Shown here: positions 12,840-24,470 of the stretch, piece after piece
Numbering within the stretch: the stretch's first letter is position 1
How the letters are laid out: each line of letters starts with the position of its first letter
Assembly: GCA_022385755.1 (NCBI GenBank)
Contig: MU278363.1
Location: 560,661-624,660, forward strand
Source: Trametopsis cervina
Lineage: Eukaryota; Basidiomycota; Agaricomycetes; Polyporales; Irpicaceae
Length of the DNA: 64,000 bases
Reading direction: 5' to 3'
The notes under the pieces: model-generated
Seen by the model: only the letters and a program-made list of their open reading frames with translations
Databases searched by the model: none
What the model was told of the DNA's origin: nothing
Position numbers and translations under genes: made by a program

Positions 12840-15069
12840 ATGACGTGGAGTGACAGCGAGAGGGACTATCTCTGGAAGGTCGTCGCTGATCCAAACGTCG
12901 TCGCGATGTATGCGCGGAACCCTGGCAAGGCTCTCGTCAGTGATGCGGATGGCAATGTTGTGCAGAGAGCGCGAGGGCGACCGGCCGGGGTGACAGGTAG
13001 TGTGTACAAAGATATAGTTGCTTATGCGTTACCAGGCTACCTTGCAAAGTTCAGTGAGCGATTGCCCGGCGAGACATCCCTCGAATTCGCTCAGCGAACG
13101 AAGATGCGAAAGGTCCATTCACTCACCACAAGGCGTATGGTCGAGGAGACTGAAGACGATTGGCGGAAGCGCTTGGATCGACCGACGTTGAACAAGGTGG
13201 AGCACATTATACGGGCAATATTTCCATCAACTAACCACCCGTCCAGCGACTTTACCAATTCTTCCAGAACGTTAGCCCCAACAGAGTCGCTCAAGTGAAA
13301 CTCGGACGCCTCACCATGCCCCCTGCGGTGCAGCCTCTTGACAGGCCGTTGACCCCCTTCGAGGTATTCAAGTCCTCCGGCACAGTTTCTGTACAAGACA
13401 GCGCAGCAGGTACAAGTACTGGTCGGTTTCGCATCGCGGATTGGAACGTCGATACTCAGGCAGCTTTCCGCAACCTGTCTGCAGAGGAAATGGCTGCCCT
13501 GGAGAATACAACGAGGGAGGTGAACGAGATACGTCATGCGGAGCTGGCACCTGAGCTGTTGAAGCTTACACGACAGACGTACGTATGTGCTTCGTTCCAT
13601 GTAACTAGTCGCTGAGTTATTGCATACAGAAAAGTCGAGGGACTGCCGAAGAAGATACAAGAAACATGGGATCATTTCACAGCGGAGACCGAGTTCCGCG
13701 CGGTCACTATATTCGGTGGGGTAGGAACGGACGGCCAAGTGGTCACGACTATGTGAGTAGCGTTTTCGATCGCTGAACTCCCCTCTGAACATATTTAGTT
13801 TGCATAATGTTCGAGATCATCAAAATCGCACCTTTGTCGAGCATCTCTGCGAACGCCTGGGGCTGCCAATCGACCGCTTCAGGATCGAAGCAGAGCTTTT
13901 CTTTCAGAATGTCTTCCAACGTAAGTGTCACGGTCAACTGTCTGCTGCAGCTGCTCATTTGTCTCCAGCTCTTCTATACCCGGAAGCAGCTGTGGATGCC
14001 CAGCCGGAACATAATACGGGGGAGGTTGAGGGCATCACGGAAGTTGATGTTGACATGACGCTACGTACGTTTCCTACTGTTTTCATTCTACATATATTGA
14101 CATTGATATACAATAGCAATATCCAATTCTCGTGCGGAGGCTGCAGACAGTATAGAAGGTCTCCAGACACAGCCCATGGACACTGACGACGCACGCTCCG
14201 AATTGTCATACGTTGACCCCTTGGAGTGGGCACAGCGTGTATCGGCTGTGGGACCTGAGGAAGGTATAGTCGACAACAGCCGAGACATGGACGCGGAAAG
14301 CGAAGAGCCAATGTCTCCCATTGTCGACCGTATGGATACACTCGTCGATCGTCCACCAGCTGCCGCTGAAATACTCCAGGACAACCACGGCTCGGAGGTG
14401 GACAACCGTATGGATACGCTCGTCAATAGTCCACTACCTGTCGCTGAAACACCCCAAAATAACCGCGACTCGGAGGTAGACAGTATGGAAGGTAAGTCCC
14501 AAACTTAGTGTCGCCGCGCATACCTTACAAGCATTGAACAGCAGATACAGACCCGGCACCGGCTGCCGCCGACAATTCAGCAGCAGAGCGAGCGAAAGCG
14601 ATTGCAGCCGAGCTTGGAGGGAGCCTGGCGATCATTGCACAGGCAGCGTTAACGGGCGACTGGACGCAACTTGAAGAGATCGCGGCCCGTAAAATTCACG
14701 GCGATACCACACAAGTAAGTTCACATTTGCTTTGCCTTGACTTTCCGCTAACTGATCTCATTTCAGACCACGCCTATTGTGCCCCCCACGGGTGGTCAGC
14801 AAGCGGTCAGTCAGAGCCGCAAGAAAAAATCGAAGAAAGTTCGTGCAGCCTCTCGTCGGGCGCAATCGTCAACCATTGCCGCACATGCATCTATCACCCG
14901 TAAGCCCCTGCGTGCCAGAGCTACCAGAGGAGGACAAAGCGTCGTGAACACGACTGCTCTTCCGATCATTGACCAAGCTGGGCCAAGACGCAGCGGGCGA
15001 ACGCCGAAGCCGAAGGCGGCAGGCACGGGGGACTACGACGACGTCGTCAAGAGGCAAAATGATGCGTAA
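12840..15069 (+). CDS. Multi-exon unknown protein with C-terminal basic tail
   Basis: Not recognised. Exon 1 starts MTWSDSERDYLW and contains 'RARGRPAGV', which has an AT-hook-like GRP core. It splices after 'TLNK' to 'RLYQFFQNVSPNRV' (intron about 13197-13245 with a CTAAC branch site). Further exons give 'WDHFTAETEFRAVTIFGG', 'HNVRDHQNRTFVEHLCE' and 'FRIEAELFFQNVFQ'. A low-complexity middle follows with an internal duplication of about 30 residues built on 'RMDTLV' and 'SEVD' (14328-14484). The last exon (from about 14767) is Lys/Arg-rich ('RKKKSKKVRAASRRAQ'), which suggests nuclear location or DNA binding. At least seven introns are needed. Position between two other unknown genes inside the inverted repeats suggests a role tied to the element. 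Exon ends are less certain at 14060-14180. Confidence 0.6.
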
Positions 15070-15266
15070 GTCTTGTTCAATCTGCATCTCACTTGCGCGT
15101 CTCACCATCCGGCTAGACGTACCAAATGAGCAGCCCGCAGGCATACCGGCCGCAGTGACAAAGTCAGCCCCAGATCTACCTAGATATATTTCAAACCCGC
15201 GCATGTAGTACCTTAGAGCCTTCGAAAATTAATCCTGAAAAAAAAACTTGAGTATGGCCAGAAGCC

Positions 15267-15274
15267 TATATAAA
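15267..15274 (+). promoter_or_regulatory. TATA box
   Basis: A TATATAAA motif lies 75 bp upstream of the ATG at 15342. Transcription should begin about 30 bp downstream of it, near 15297, which is past the ATG at 15291. This favours 15342 as the start. Confidence 0.6.
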
Positions 15275-15341
15275 GGGAGTAGTCATTGGAATGGCGGCCA
15301 TTATCCCCCCCTGCTCACAAGCCCTCCCATCAGACTTCACC

Positions 15342-16893
15342 ATGCAGAACGACGAGCCCGGCTCTGCCGACTGGGACATGAACCCCGCAGACCTCCCCAT
15401 GTCTGTTATGCCGTTCGAGTTCAAGACTACACTGACGGCCACCGTCATGTCTCTCGCTGAAGCACAGGGTCACCTCCTCGTCACTATCTGCGACACTTGC
15501 AGCGGAAACGTCACCTTTGCCGTCGCGAAGAAGAAGGTGCTATTAGGCGAAATCTATGTGAATGTAAGTAAGGTTTTATATTTCGCAAACTACTGCTAAC
15601 TTGTCTATTCAGTGCAAGAAATGCAAGACCTACTTCCTCTTAGTGAAGGTCGACGTTCCTGACGATGTGAGGGATCACGTTGAAGGTATGCGCGCCGAGT
15701 TGGTCGCCAAGTGGCGTGCGAAGCAGGGCCACGACAAGTGGTACGCCGAACATGGCATTACCCCGCCCCCCGCCGTCACTCCGCCGGGCAACAACTTAGC
15801 ACTCGCAGGAGCGAGTTCTCGAAGCAGCTCCGTTTTGGTCCCATCCACACCGCCGCCCTCGCTGAACAGCAGTGCACCGAGGACGCAAACTCTGTCAAGC
15901 CCATTCACGCCCTTTCCCTCATCTCAGCGCCGCCTCGGCTCCCGCGCTAGTTCCCAATACCCGCGCGGAGGGACATTGAGCGCGTTGTCAAAGGTACGCC
16001 GTGTAGCCCTTATGTAGTGCTTGTTAACTAATAACAACGGCGCATACAGCGACTCTTTACCCAGAGAGGGCTGTCGAGCCCCATCAGTATTGGGTCGTGG
16101 GAATCGTCGTCGCCTGTGAAAACGCAAGCGCTCGCGCGCTCAGCGTCCAGCGCCGTCTTCGACGACGTTGAACTTGACTCAAGCGACATCGAGATCATCG
16201 ACGGCCCACTCCCCATGAAGCAAACTTCCACCATCTTCAATGTGCGCCGCTCGAAGGCTTCTGGGGTAAGTCTACGCATCAATATGTCAAGTTTTCAACT
16301 AACTATTCCCAACAGAGCGGAAGCAAAGGCACGCCGATCACGGTTAGCTCCTCGGAGTCGCAGGGCTCCACTCCCGCCAGCTCGTCCGCGTCCGGGTCCG
16401 GCAAGCGCAAGCAAGATGATCTGGATCTAGAGGTACGCGTCTTTGGCATCGCGATGGCGTACAAAACTAACACTTACCTACAGGAGGTCTTCTATGGCAA
16501 GAAGCGTAAGCTCAGCTTCGCTTCGATGTTGGGCGTGAAGCGACGCTCTATTCAGGTCGTCATTTGGTACAAGGTACGCCCGCCCATATCATCACACGTT
16601 TTAGTTTCTCATGTCACGCGCAGGAGAACACCCTCCCTCTCATCATCGCCGAGCAAGTGCCGTGGATTTTCAGTATCGCCGACCTCACCGAGACATGCGC
16701 GCAGCTCGAGATCGACTGCGATGGCTTCGAGCAGCTGGGGGTATGGTGCCCTGACGAAACCACTTGGAAGGTTCACAGTCCGCAAGCCAAGATCTCCGGC
16801 TACACTGAAGACCACAAGGCCGTCTTCGTTCGGCGCGAGGGATTGAAGAAACTCCCAGGCTTCTTGTCTGGTGGCTCAAAGGTTTTCGCTTAA
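15342..16893 (+). CDS. Unknown protein with CxxC..CxxC zinc-ribbon-like segment
   Basis: Function unknown. Six exons fit cleanly: 15342-15562, 15613-15993, 16050-16265, 16316-16432, 16484-16573 and 16624-16893, all with GT..AG introns of about 50 nt. The N-terminal domain has 'CDTC' and, split by intron 1, 'CKKC', which could bind zinc. Next comes a serine/proline-rich disordered region with acidic 'DVELDSSDIEIIDG', then 'GKKRKLSF' as a possible nuclear signal. The C-terminal domain of about 100 residues includes 'PLIIAEQVPWIFSIADL'. The ATG at 15291 is in frame but lies upstream of the expected transcription start. It is the last gene before the right inverted repeat. Confidence 0.65.
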
Positions 16894-17703
16894 TTAGACA
16901 GACGTAGCCCCTACCCGTAGTGTACAGCAAATCTAATTCGTTATCCCCCGCTCAATCGCGCGCCGCTAGTCACATTCCCTGACCTACCGGGTAAGCTTCA
17001 CATTGTAGTACGGTCTAGTCCTACCTACTGAAGAACTATGTAGCAGGGCCGCATCAGGTAACGACCACATCGCAACTCACAGGTCGTTTCGTCTGCCAAG
17101 TATGTGCCTGGGCGTGTTGTGCGACGGTGAGGGCGCACCTCCTCCCGCAACCAGCCTAAATAAGCGTACGGCGCAATGGCACTTAGTGTGCACCCTTCAC
17201 GCCCTTACGCCACATTACTTATTGCCCCCCTGTTTCACCGCTTTGCACGTTTCACTTCGCCCGGGGCCGGGAACACAGGGAAACATCGCACGACGTCGGG
17301 AAATACTTGTGCTCCATGTCCGGGAGCACTGCCCACAGTTGTTGTATGCTCACTATGCACCCCACCGCTACGTATGTATTGACCCCTACCGCTACATATT
17401 GACCGCGCAGCTGTAACTAACGCGCCCCTTGGTGTCCGCTAGTTAGATCGTGTAAATCCCCCGCTGATGACGACCAGCCTGAGTCGGTGCCTTGCAACGC
17501 CTTGCCCCAGCGCTTGCCCAATCAGGCTTGCAAGTTCTTACTTTCCTTTTCGGTACGCTGTATTAATTCTTGCCGCACGTGCATAGATCCCATCTGCGAA
17601 ACTCACGTGCACGTACGCGCGTGCGTTGCTGCCACGGCCCCCTGTTCCGCGTCTAGTTATTAATGTTTCCTTTTCACGCACGTCTATTATTCTCCCTCAC
17701 TCC
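16894..17703. other. Non-coding stretch before the right inverted repeat
   Basis: I find no gene here. The bases are rich in short 'ccgctacgtatgtattgacc' type imperfect repeats near 17365-17402. The region has no counterpart to the tandem units seen at the left inner end. Confidence 0.4.
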
Positions 17704-18603
17704 CACTGTACTAATACTATTAGTGAATTGTAAGCAGCTCGACTGCCACAATATACTGTACTGTTAGATCACTCGTGTACGATCAACGACGTACTCTATT
17801 TACTCGCGAACGAACACTGTACAATTTCTGATACNNNNNNNNNNNNNNNNNNNNNNNNNNNNNNNNNNNNNNNNNNNNNNNNNNNNNNNNNNNNNNNNNN
17901 NNNNNNNNNNNNNNNNNNNNNNNNNNNNNNNNNNNNNNNNNNNNNNNNNNNNNNNNNNNNNNNNNNNNNNNNNNNNNNNNNNNNNNNNNNNNNNNNNNNN
18001 NNNNNNNNNNNNNNNNNNNNNNNNNNNNNNNNNNNNNNNNNNNNNNNNNNNNNNNNNNNNNNNNNNNNNNNNNNNNNNNNNNNNNNNNNNNNNNNNNNNN
18101 NNNNNNNNNNNNNNNNNNNNNNNNNNNNNNNNNNNNNNNNNNNNNNNNNNNNNNNNNNNNNNNNNNNNNNNNNNNNNNNNNNNNNNNNNNNNNNNNNNNN
18201 NNNNNNNNNNNNNNNNNNNNNNNNNNNNNNNNNNNNNNNNNNNNNNNNNNNNNNNNNNNNNNNNNNNNNNNNNNNNNNNNNNNNNNNNNNNNNNNNNNNN
18301 NNNNNNNNNNNNNNNNNNNNNNNNNNNNNNNNNNNNNNNNNNNNNNNNNNNNNNNNNNNNNNNNNNNNNNNNNNNNNNNNNNNNNNNNNNNNNNNNNNNN
18401 NNNNNNNNNNNNNNNNNNNNNNNNNNNNNNNNNNNNNNNNNNNNNNNNNNNNNNNNNNNNNNNNNNNNNNNNNNNNNNNNNNNNGACGGCGGGCGCGGGC
18501 GCCGGCGAAATAAATGTTGGGCACATATATGGCAATAGTGCCAGTCATATTAATGCCACTGGAGCGCACTGTACTAATACTATTAGTAGTATGTAATATA
18601 TAC
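17704..18603 (-). repeat. Right copy of the inverted repeat, interrupted by the gap
   Basis: Read on the minus strand, 18603-18485 matches 3898-4015 almost base for base, and 17834 to about 17745 matches about 4553-4645. The 21-bp sequence 'cactgtactaatactattag' plus t occurs at both 17704 and 18568 in direct orientation, so this copy has the palindromic motif at each end while the left copy shows it only at its outer end. The missing part should be roughly 540 bp if both copies are equally long; the 650 N may be nominal. Confidence 0.75.
17835..18484. other. Assembly gap of 650 N
   Basis: A run of N only. Open frames that cross it are artefacts. Confidence 1.
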
Positions 18604-19785
18604 AAGCTAAAAACGCAAAGAACATCTCTGGTATGGTGCTGCACATCCCCCGCACCCCGCCGCCGAGCGCTCGCGAGACCTCGAAGCGGCGCAGCAGATC
18701 ACCCTCAACCCGGACTTACCTTGCCTGCACCCGGACTTTCCTGCGCCCCGTACCTACGAGCCGTCCACGTCCACGTCCCCTCCACGTCCCCACCCAGCCC
18801 TCGGTGCTCTATGACCCTCCCAACCCAACCCCCTCGCGCGGTACGTACAACATCTGCGAACAACCTCCCGCCACATCGCACGGAAAGAAGAAGCACCGGC
18901 TGTCGAAGCGCCGTTCCGGGGGCGCAACACCGCCTCTGTGGACAGGGAGGCAGCAGTCGAGCGGTAGCTATGCTCGGAAAGACAAAGAAAAAACGTGTTG
19001 ATGCACTCGTCCCGTCCTACAAACCCAACATACCCAGAAGACTCGTCCCATCTGCCCATCTGTACTCATAGCATCTCTCCGGCGGTCGCTCGACTCGATT
19101 TACTCTTAGTCTTACCGTTCCTGCTGCTACCGTTCCTGCTACTTTCGTGTACTCGCCCGTCCGGCTCTGCGATGCGCATACCGCGCATTTGTATTACAGT
19201 AGGTGACGTTGTACGCTACACGACGGGTATTGGATATTGTTTGCGATCGATCGATCGATCGTGCTTTTGTAGTTTGTGGTTTGAGCTGTGGTTTGAGTTG
19301 CGTGGTTGGGTGATGGGGTGTACAGGGCGTTGTCGTACAGGGCGTGCAGGGTGTTGTCGTTGTCATCTTCGTTGCCGTAGTCATCGGCGGATTTTGTGGC
19401 GGTCGACCGACAGTCTTGTACAGTAGTCTCACAACAATTCACACAAAAAAGAGAAAAGCAACGCAATGCATTACGAACAATCCAACTAATAGATGTGCAT
19501 ACGACAAACTAAAACTCGACTCGACTCGACTGGGGCGAGCAAGGGAAGAGAACAGGGACTACTGCTACAAATGCTGATGGTACATGCCAAAACTCGAACG
19601 CGGCGGGACGAGATTGGGGAGGAGGTGGTGACGATTAAATAGGTGGTGTTGCGAGGACGGGGAAGGGAAGGAAGGGGATATCACGCTGACTGCATGGGTA
19701 TACACAACGGTTGAACGCGGCCGCTCGCAGAGGTGCTCGGTGCTCGCGGCTCGCTGAACGACGGCTCGCCAGGGCTCGCCAACGC
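18604..19785. other. Gene-poor spacer with simple repeats
   Basis: No coding gene is supported. A (CGAT)n microsatellite lies at 19244-19263. Short GT-rich imperfect repeats ('gtggtttgagctgtggtttg') follow at about 19275-19305. Confidence 0.5.
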
Positions 19786-20486
19786 CTACACACTCGAGTT
19801 CTCCAACACCTCATCCCACGACACCTTCGCCGTATTCTGCGCCTCACTACTCCCATCCTCCGGCATCATCGCCGCCACCCGCGGATGGAACCCCGCACTG
19901 CTAGTCGGCGGCATATACCCACTCGCATACCTCACGCTCCCATCCCTCTCAATCAACTCAACGGGCACCTTCTCCTCTCTCACACGGGTCTGCGCCGCGA
20001 TGCCCTCGCTCAAAATCCCGGCGGCGAGCTGCGCCATCAGGCTTCCTTCCATCTCTTTGCGTTCGGAGATCATGTCGAGTTGGCGACGACGCTCGATGTA
20101 GTAGGCGGGGATGACGTTGTCGTAGGTGTCTTGGGCGAGCTTTTGGCGGCGCGAACCCCAGGGGTGTTGGGGGGCTGCTGGGGGTTGGGGGAGGGAGGGG
20201 TCCCAGGCGGAGAGGGGGATCCCGTCGGCGCGGAGATCGAAGGAGGAGCGTTCGTAGGCTTGGGGGGAGGCGCGGGTGGTGTGCAGCGTGCGGGAGGTGC
20301 CTGCTGTGGTTGGTCTGTGGGCATGAAGTGTGTGAGTATGGGTGAGGGAGGGTGAGGTCATGTGAGAGGGACGTACGCGGATGAGGCGTCTGCCTTGGTA
20401 GAGACGGAGCGGCGCGCGGCGCTGCTCGCGGCTGCGGCCTGCTGTGGACGCGCTTTGAGGACTGCTTGGGATGAGCGCGAGAGCAT
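19786..20486 (-). CDS. Probable mitochondrial protein of unknown function
   Basis: Two exons, 20486-20377 and 20314-19786, give 212 residues. The N-terminus (MLSRSSQAVLKARPQ, then AARRSVS) is rich in Arg, Ser and Ala without acidic residues, the usual look of a mitochondrial presequence. The rest is hydrophilic, with 'DNVIPAYYIERRRQLDMISE' and a Glu-rich C-terminus, and no membrane helix. The ATG at 20486 was chosen over an upstream in-frame ATG because the presequence begins there and the donor GTACGT gives a clean join. I do not recognise the family. Confidence 0.65.
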
Positions 20487-22099
20487 GGTTACGGATATGG
20501 TAATACGAGTTATGTGAAGGGTGATTGTGATATGTGCAAGGGTGTGAATAAAACGCGGAAGATGCGGTTGGTGAGGGTACACCATGTCTACCTGTGGCCG
20601 CCTTTATAGTGTCGCAGCGCATGTTTGGTTATGTTAGTGGGCATCATGCGTGCGAAGCAGGGCTTGGAGCGGTGGAATCGGGGGTGCGATGGTTGGCGGC
20701 GGCGTGAGTGGCCGCTGCGATTATCTGTGGACGAGTGAGGAGGAGGTGCTCGAAAAGCTGGGATGGTACGACGGATTAGGAAGGTGTGGTGGCCTCGCAA
20801 GCGCGTTGGTGCCGTTACCGTGGTGATGCCGGCTGAGTCAGGTTCGGCACCAGAAATCCGCACGCTGGGAAGGGAAGAGAAGCGATGTTCCCCGCATATG
20901 TCATCCGCCCCCGAATGTGACGTGGCACCCGCAGCGCACACAGCTCTCAGTGCGGTGAGCTCAGTGCGGAGAGCTGGATAGTGCAGTAGGCAGGACTTGC
21001 GAGTACAGGATGTGTGTATAGCGACACAACACGTAGGCGACGAGGAGAACAAGAACGGACGATGATAAGGGAGCGTCCGCGGCAGATGGGAGCGGCATTC
21101 TGGCAGTTGCTCGTGATTGCCTGCCACCGACACCCACGACCATCCACGCCTCCTCGGCACCCTCTCTCTCGCGTCTAGATAGCCCACCCCCTCTCCTCTC
21201 CTCCTCCTCACTGTACTGTACTGCACCCTCTCGCAATTACCCCTCCTCCTCGTCACCCCCTCGCCATAATTATTATGTATTATCCCTCGCCACTCGACGC
21301 CGTCATCGTGTCGCGAAATAAGCTCGCGGTCGATCGCATCGGTAATGAATTGTGATGGCTGTGATGGCTGTGCTGCCGCGTGATTATTGCACCCGCACCG
21401 AGAGTCCGCGCCCTGGACGTCATCAAATCGGCATCAAAACCCCTGCCGCCATCGTCTTGGTGCCCGGCCTTTGGCGCACGTTACCTCCGTCCTCATCCAT
21501 CCTCACCATCCTCATCCTACTCACTGTACTCACTGTGCTCATTCGTGCGATCGTCGTCGTGCACAGCGAGGACACAGAACACGAACAACGACCGCGGTCC
21601 CCCCTCGCAGTGAATGGCGCGGATGAACTCTACTCGCCGATTACAAAACAAACTCCCCGCAGCACCACCAACACCCCATCACGCTCGTGCTCACCCTCAC
21701 CTCACCGCACCGCACCGATACGATAAATACAAACGTAAGCCGCACCCCGTTTCCCTTCCCTTCGCGATGCACGGACCCCCGTCCGCCCTCCGCACAACTT
21801 GCCATATCCGTCAGTGCCCTCTCAATCTTTAGCATACTTTTTTTCGCTGGGGCGGGTCCGTGGAGCGATGTGCGTTGGGGCTGCTGAATATTTGGAATTG
21901 TTCGGCGAGCACTGATATGGGCGTGTAGATGGACGGGTACACAGCCTCGATAAGTTTTTTTTTTCGATGGATGGGTGTATCTGACAGACGGCGATGGATG
22001 TTGGCAGAGTGGAAGATTGGGTGTGGTATCTCCGGCGTGGCAGTCGGAGCGCCTGCGCGTTTGCGTTTGCGCGTTATGTGGGTGAGGAGTCCATGCTTG
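20487..22099. other. Gene-poor region
   Basis: This includes the upstream region of the preceding minus-strand gene. Long open frames exist on both strands but show no conserved motif, and their composition follows the base bias. No repeat or RNA gene was recognised. Confidence 0.4.
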
Positions 22100-22139
22100 C
22101 AGGTGCGTTCCATGCTTGGGTTGCGGTGGCGTGCGCAGG

Positions 22140-24470
22140 GTAGATCAATCCTTATCGTCCTCGTTGTGCTGGTGCTGGTGCGTAGACGGAGGGTACGGGA
22201 TCTTCACGACGCTTTCGGGGAGCAACGGGCGCGTCCCATCTTCATCTCCGTCAACATCGCTATCAGCATCAGCGTACGCCGAACAAACAAACAAGGACAC
22301 CGAACCTGTGTATTTCCGACTACATCTCCGGGGAAGCAAAGTACACGTACACATACCTCCGGATATCAGCTTGTGCGAGGAGCTTTTCTTGAGGTTGTTT
22401 GGTTTGCGGTTGTGTTTGACATCTGCATACATAGAACCCTGGATCTTTTGTTCTGGTGCTCTGGACCTCTGACTCTTGACTCGGTCGCTTTGCTCAGCAT
22501 CTCTGGCTCGCTCGCTATCCGGTGCTATGTTTGGACACAAGGTCCTACATCTTGGTCTAGCTCCTCCGACCGGTCTCTGTCTCACTGCAGACGTGAGTCC
22601 CGTTGCACATACGGACACAGTACAATGGCCCTGTTCCCTTCCTATCTTCCTGTGTTCCTGCCTCTCACAGATCATGTCGCACGGACACGAACAGTGAATG
22701 GCTTATTTCTGGATGTGAGGTTGTACATCTTTGTCTCTGTATTGCTCTACATCTGCCCACCTGTCCCGGGCTCTGTCTTGCTCGGCCTCTCGGTCTCGAC
22801 CTCTGTCTAACATACATCTGTCGATCTACCTCTCGCACAAATAGCACTAACACAGAATGCTCTCCCCCAAACGTGACACCGACGCTGCCAGCGAGCCACC
22901 AGCAGCCACGTACGTCCCATCTCTCACCACCTGCATCCCTTCTTCATCTCTCCTTCTTTACTGCTACCATCATCGCGACGCGCTGACCCAGCATGTATGT
23001 CTCCGCCCATTCAAGCCACATAACCACACACAGAGTATCAAGAAGAAAAACATCCTCGTCCCGCCCTTGCACCGTCTTCCACATCCATCTCTCACGGTCT
23101 CTCACCATCCGTTCATCTTCATCCCAGTCCAATCCACAACTAACCAGGACGCCGACCCAGCATACGGCCACCCACATCTCCGGAGAAGCAGAGCGCATAT
23201 ACCTCTGGACATCAGCCTGTGCGAGGATCTTTTCCTGGGTTTGTTTGGTTTGCGGTCGTGTTCGACTTCCATGTCTGCATACATGGGATCCCGGGTCGTT
23301 TGGTCTGGATCTTTGAATGTTCGGCTCGGTTGCTTCGCTCAGAATATCTCGCTCGCTTTCTGGTGCTATGTCAGGATTTAACACAGGGTCCTACACTTTG
23401 GTCTAGCTCTTCCATTCGGTCTCTGTCTTGCTCGCGTCTGGCTCTCGACCTCTATTCCAACATATATCTGTCGATCTACCTCTCGCACCTCCCAAGAACA
23501 GCACTAACAAAAGACGATCTCCCCCTCACGCGTACACGCGACACCGACACTTCCAGCCCTGTGAGTTCCATGTAAAAAGTCCTCGTTGTGCAGCATTCAT
23601 CTCGGTCCACCGTCTGCGTGATTCTCTGACGCAGCCTACGTCTATGTCTGGATGTTTTGGTTCTCCGGCTCTGGCTCTGGACTGTGGATCGCACATGCTG
23701 TCGCTCGTCCCCTGGCTGAGTACACACCTTGATATCTGCAGACGCAGATCCCGTCACACACGCGGACTCTTGTCTTCCGGTCTTCTCGCCTTCTTACGTC
23801 TCACACATCACATCGCACGAACACGAACAACAAGTCTTATATCCGGATCTCAAGGTTCTACGTCTCGGTCCCAGTCTTGCTCGTGCTCTAGTCTCGACCC
23901 CCCATTGAACAGCAAATAATTTTTGGCCCAATACAAAGTTCGATGTCCCTGTTTTGCTCGGGCTCGCAGTCTTGGTCTCGACCCCCTAGTCTAACATTCA
24001 ACAACCACCTGTCGATCGACCTCTCCTCTCGCGCGGCCAACCCAGAAATAGAGCATAAAACTCCCGTAAACTCCCGTAAACACGTGGACTGCGACTCACA
24101 AGAACGAGAAGACGATCTGCACCCCTCACATGCGCACGCATACGCTCGGTCCCACCGACCACATCTCCTGAGAAGCAGAGTGCACGGATTCTTGAGCGAG
24201 CCTCAGCTCGTACGTAGGTTTGCGGCTTTGCTCGATGTCTACGTCTGCGTATATGACATCCTGGGTTCCTGCGTTTCTGGATGCCTGACTCTGCTCCTGT
24301 GCTCGGGATCTGGGTCGCTCGCTATGTGGTGCTATGTCTGGCTCTCGGTGTCTGTCTTGCACTCGGTCTCGGTCTCGACCTCAGTCCAACAACAACCTGT
24401 CGATCTACCTCTCCTCTCGCACGGACAACCAAGCCAGAAATAGAGCGCAGCCACGTGAACCGCGACTCAC
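22140..24470. repeat. Degenerate long-period tandem duplication (about 3-4 units)
   Basis: A block ending in forms of 'cctgtcgatctacctctc' recurs at about 22820, 23470, 24010 and 24400. Another block, 'gtttggtttgcgg', recurs at about 22399 and 23239 and in shortened form near 24218. Units are roughly 450-700 bp and strongly diverged, with insertions. On the minus strand three units keep an open frame with a shared pattern: 'IAPDSER', 'IAPESER' and 'IAPHSER' near the start. Two of them also keep 'YADV' and 'RKP' in one frame. Whether this was ever a gene is open. Confidence 0.55.

Larger units (their letters stand above)
3898..18603. mobile_element. Putative large KDZ-type transposon bounded by long inverted repeats
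   Basis: The left boundary sequence (3898 onward) reappears in reverse orientation ending at 18603, and identity starts abruptly at the outer ends. Between the repeats lie a KDZ transposase on the minus strand and three intron-containing plus-strand genes of unknown function. KDZ elements in mushroom-forming fungi are known to be large and to carry extra genes. That all four genes move together is inference. No target-site duplication is visible: the outer flanks end in 'ccataac' on the left and begin 'aagctaa' on the right. The right repeat also contains the assembly gap, so the arrangement could in part reflect scaffolding. Confidence 0.5.

Noticed and set aside
5000..17000. A TET/JBP dioxygenase, known to accompany some KDZ elements in mushroom fungi
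   Set aside because: I looked through the spliced products for the HxD...H iron-binding pattern and saw none.
17783..18644. Long minus-strand frames crossing 17835-18484
   Set aside because: They are made almost wholly of N codons from the assembly gap.
20588..21256. 222-residue minus-strand frame
   Set aside because: No motif, compositional bias only, and no plausible splice partners.
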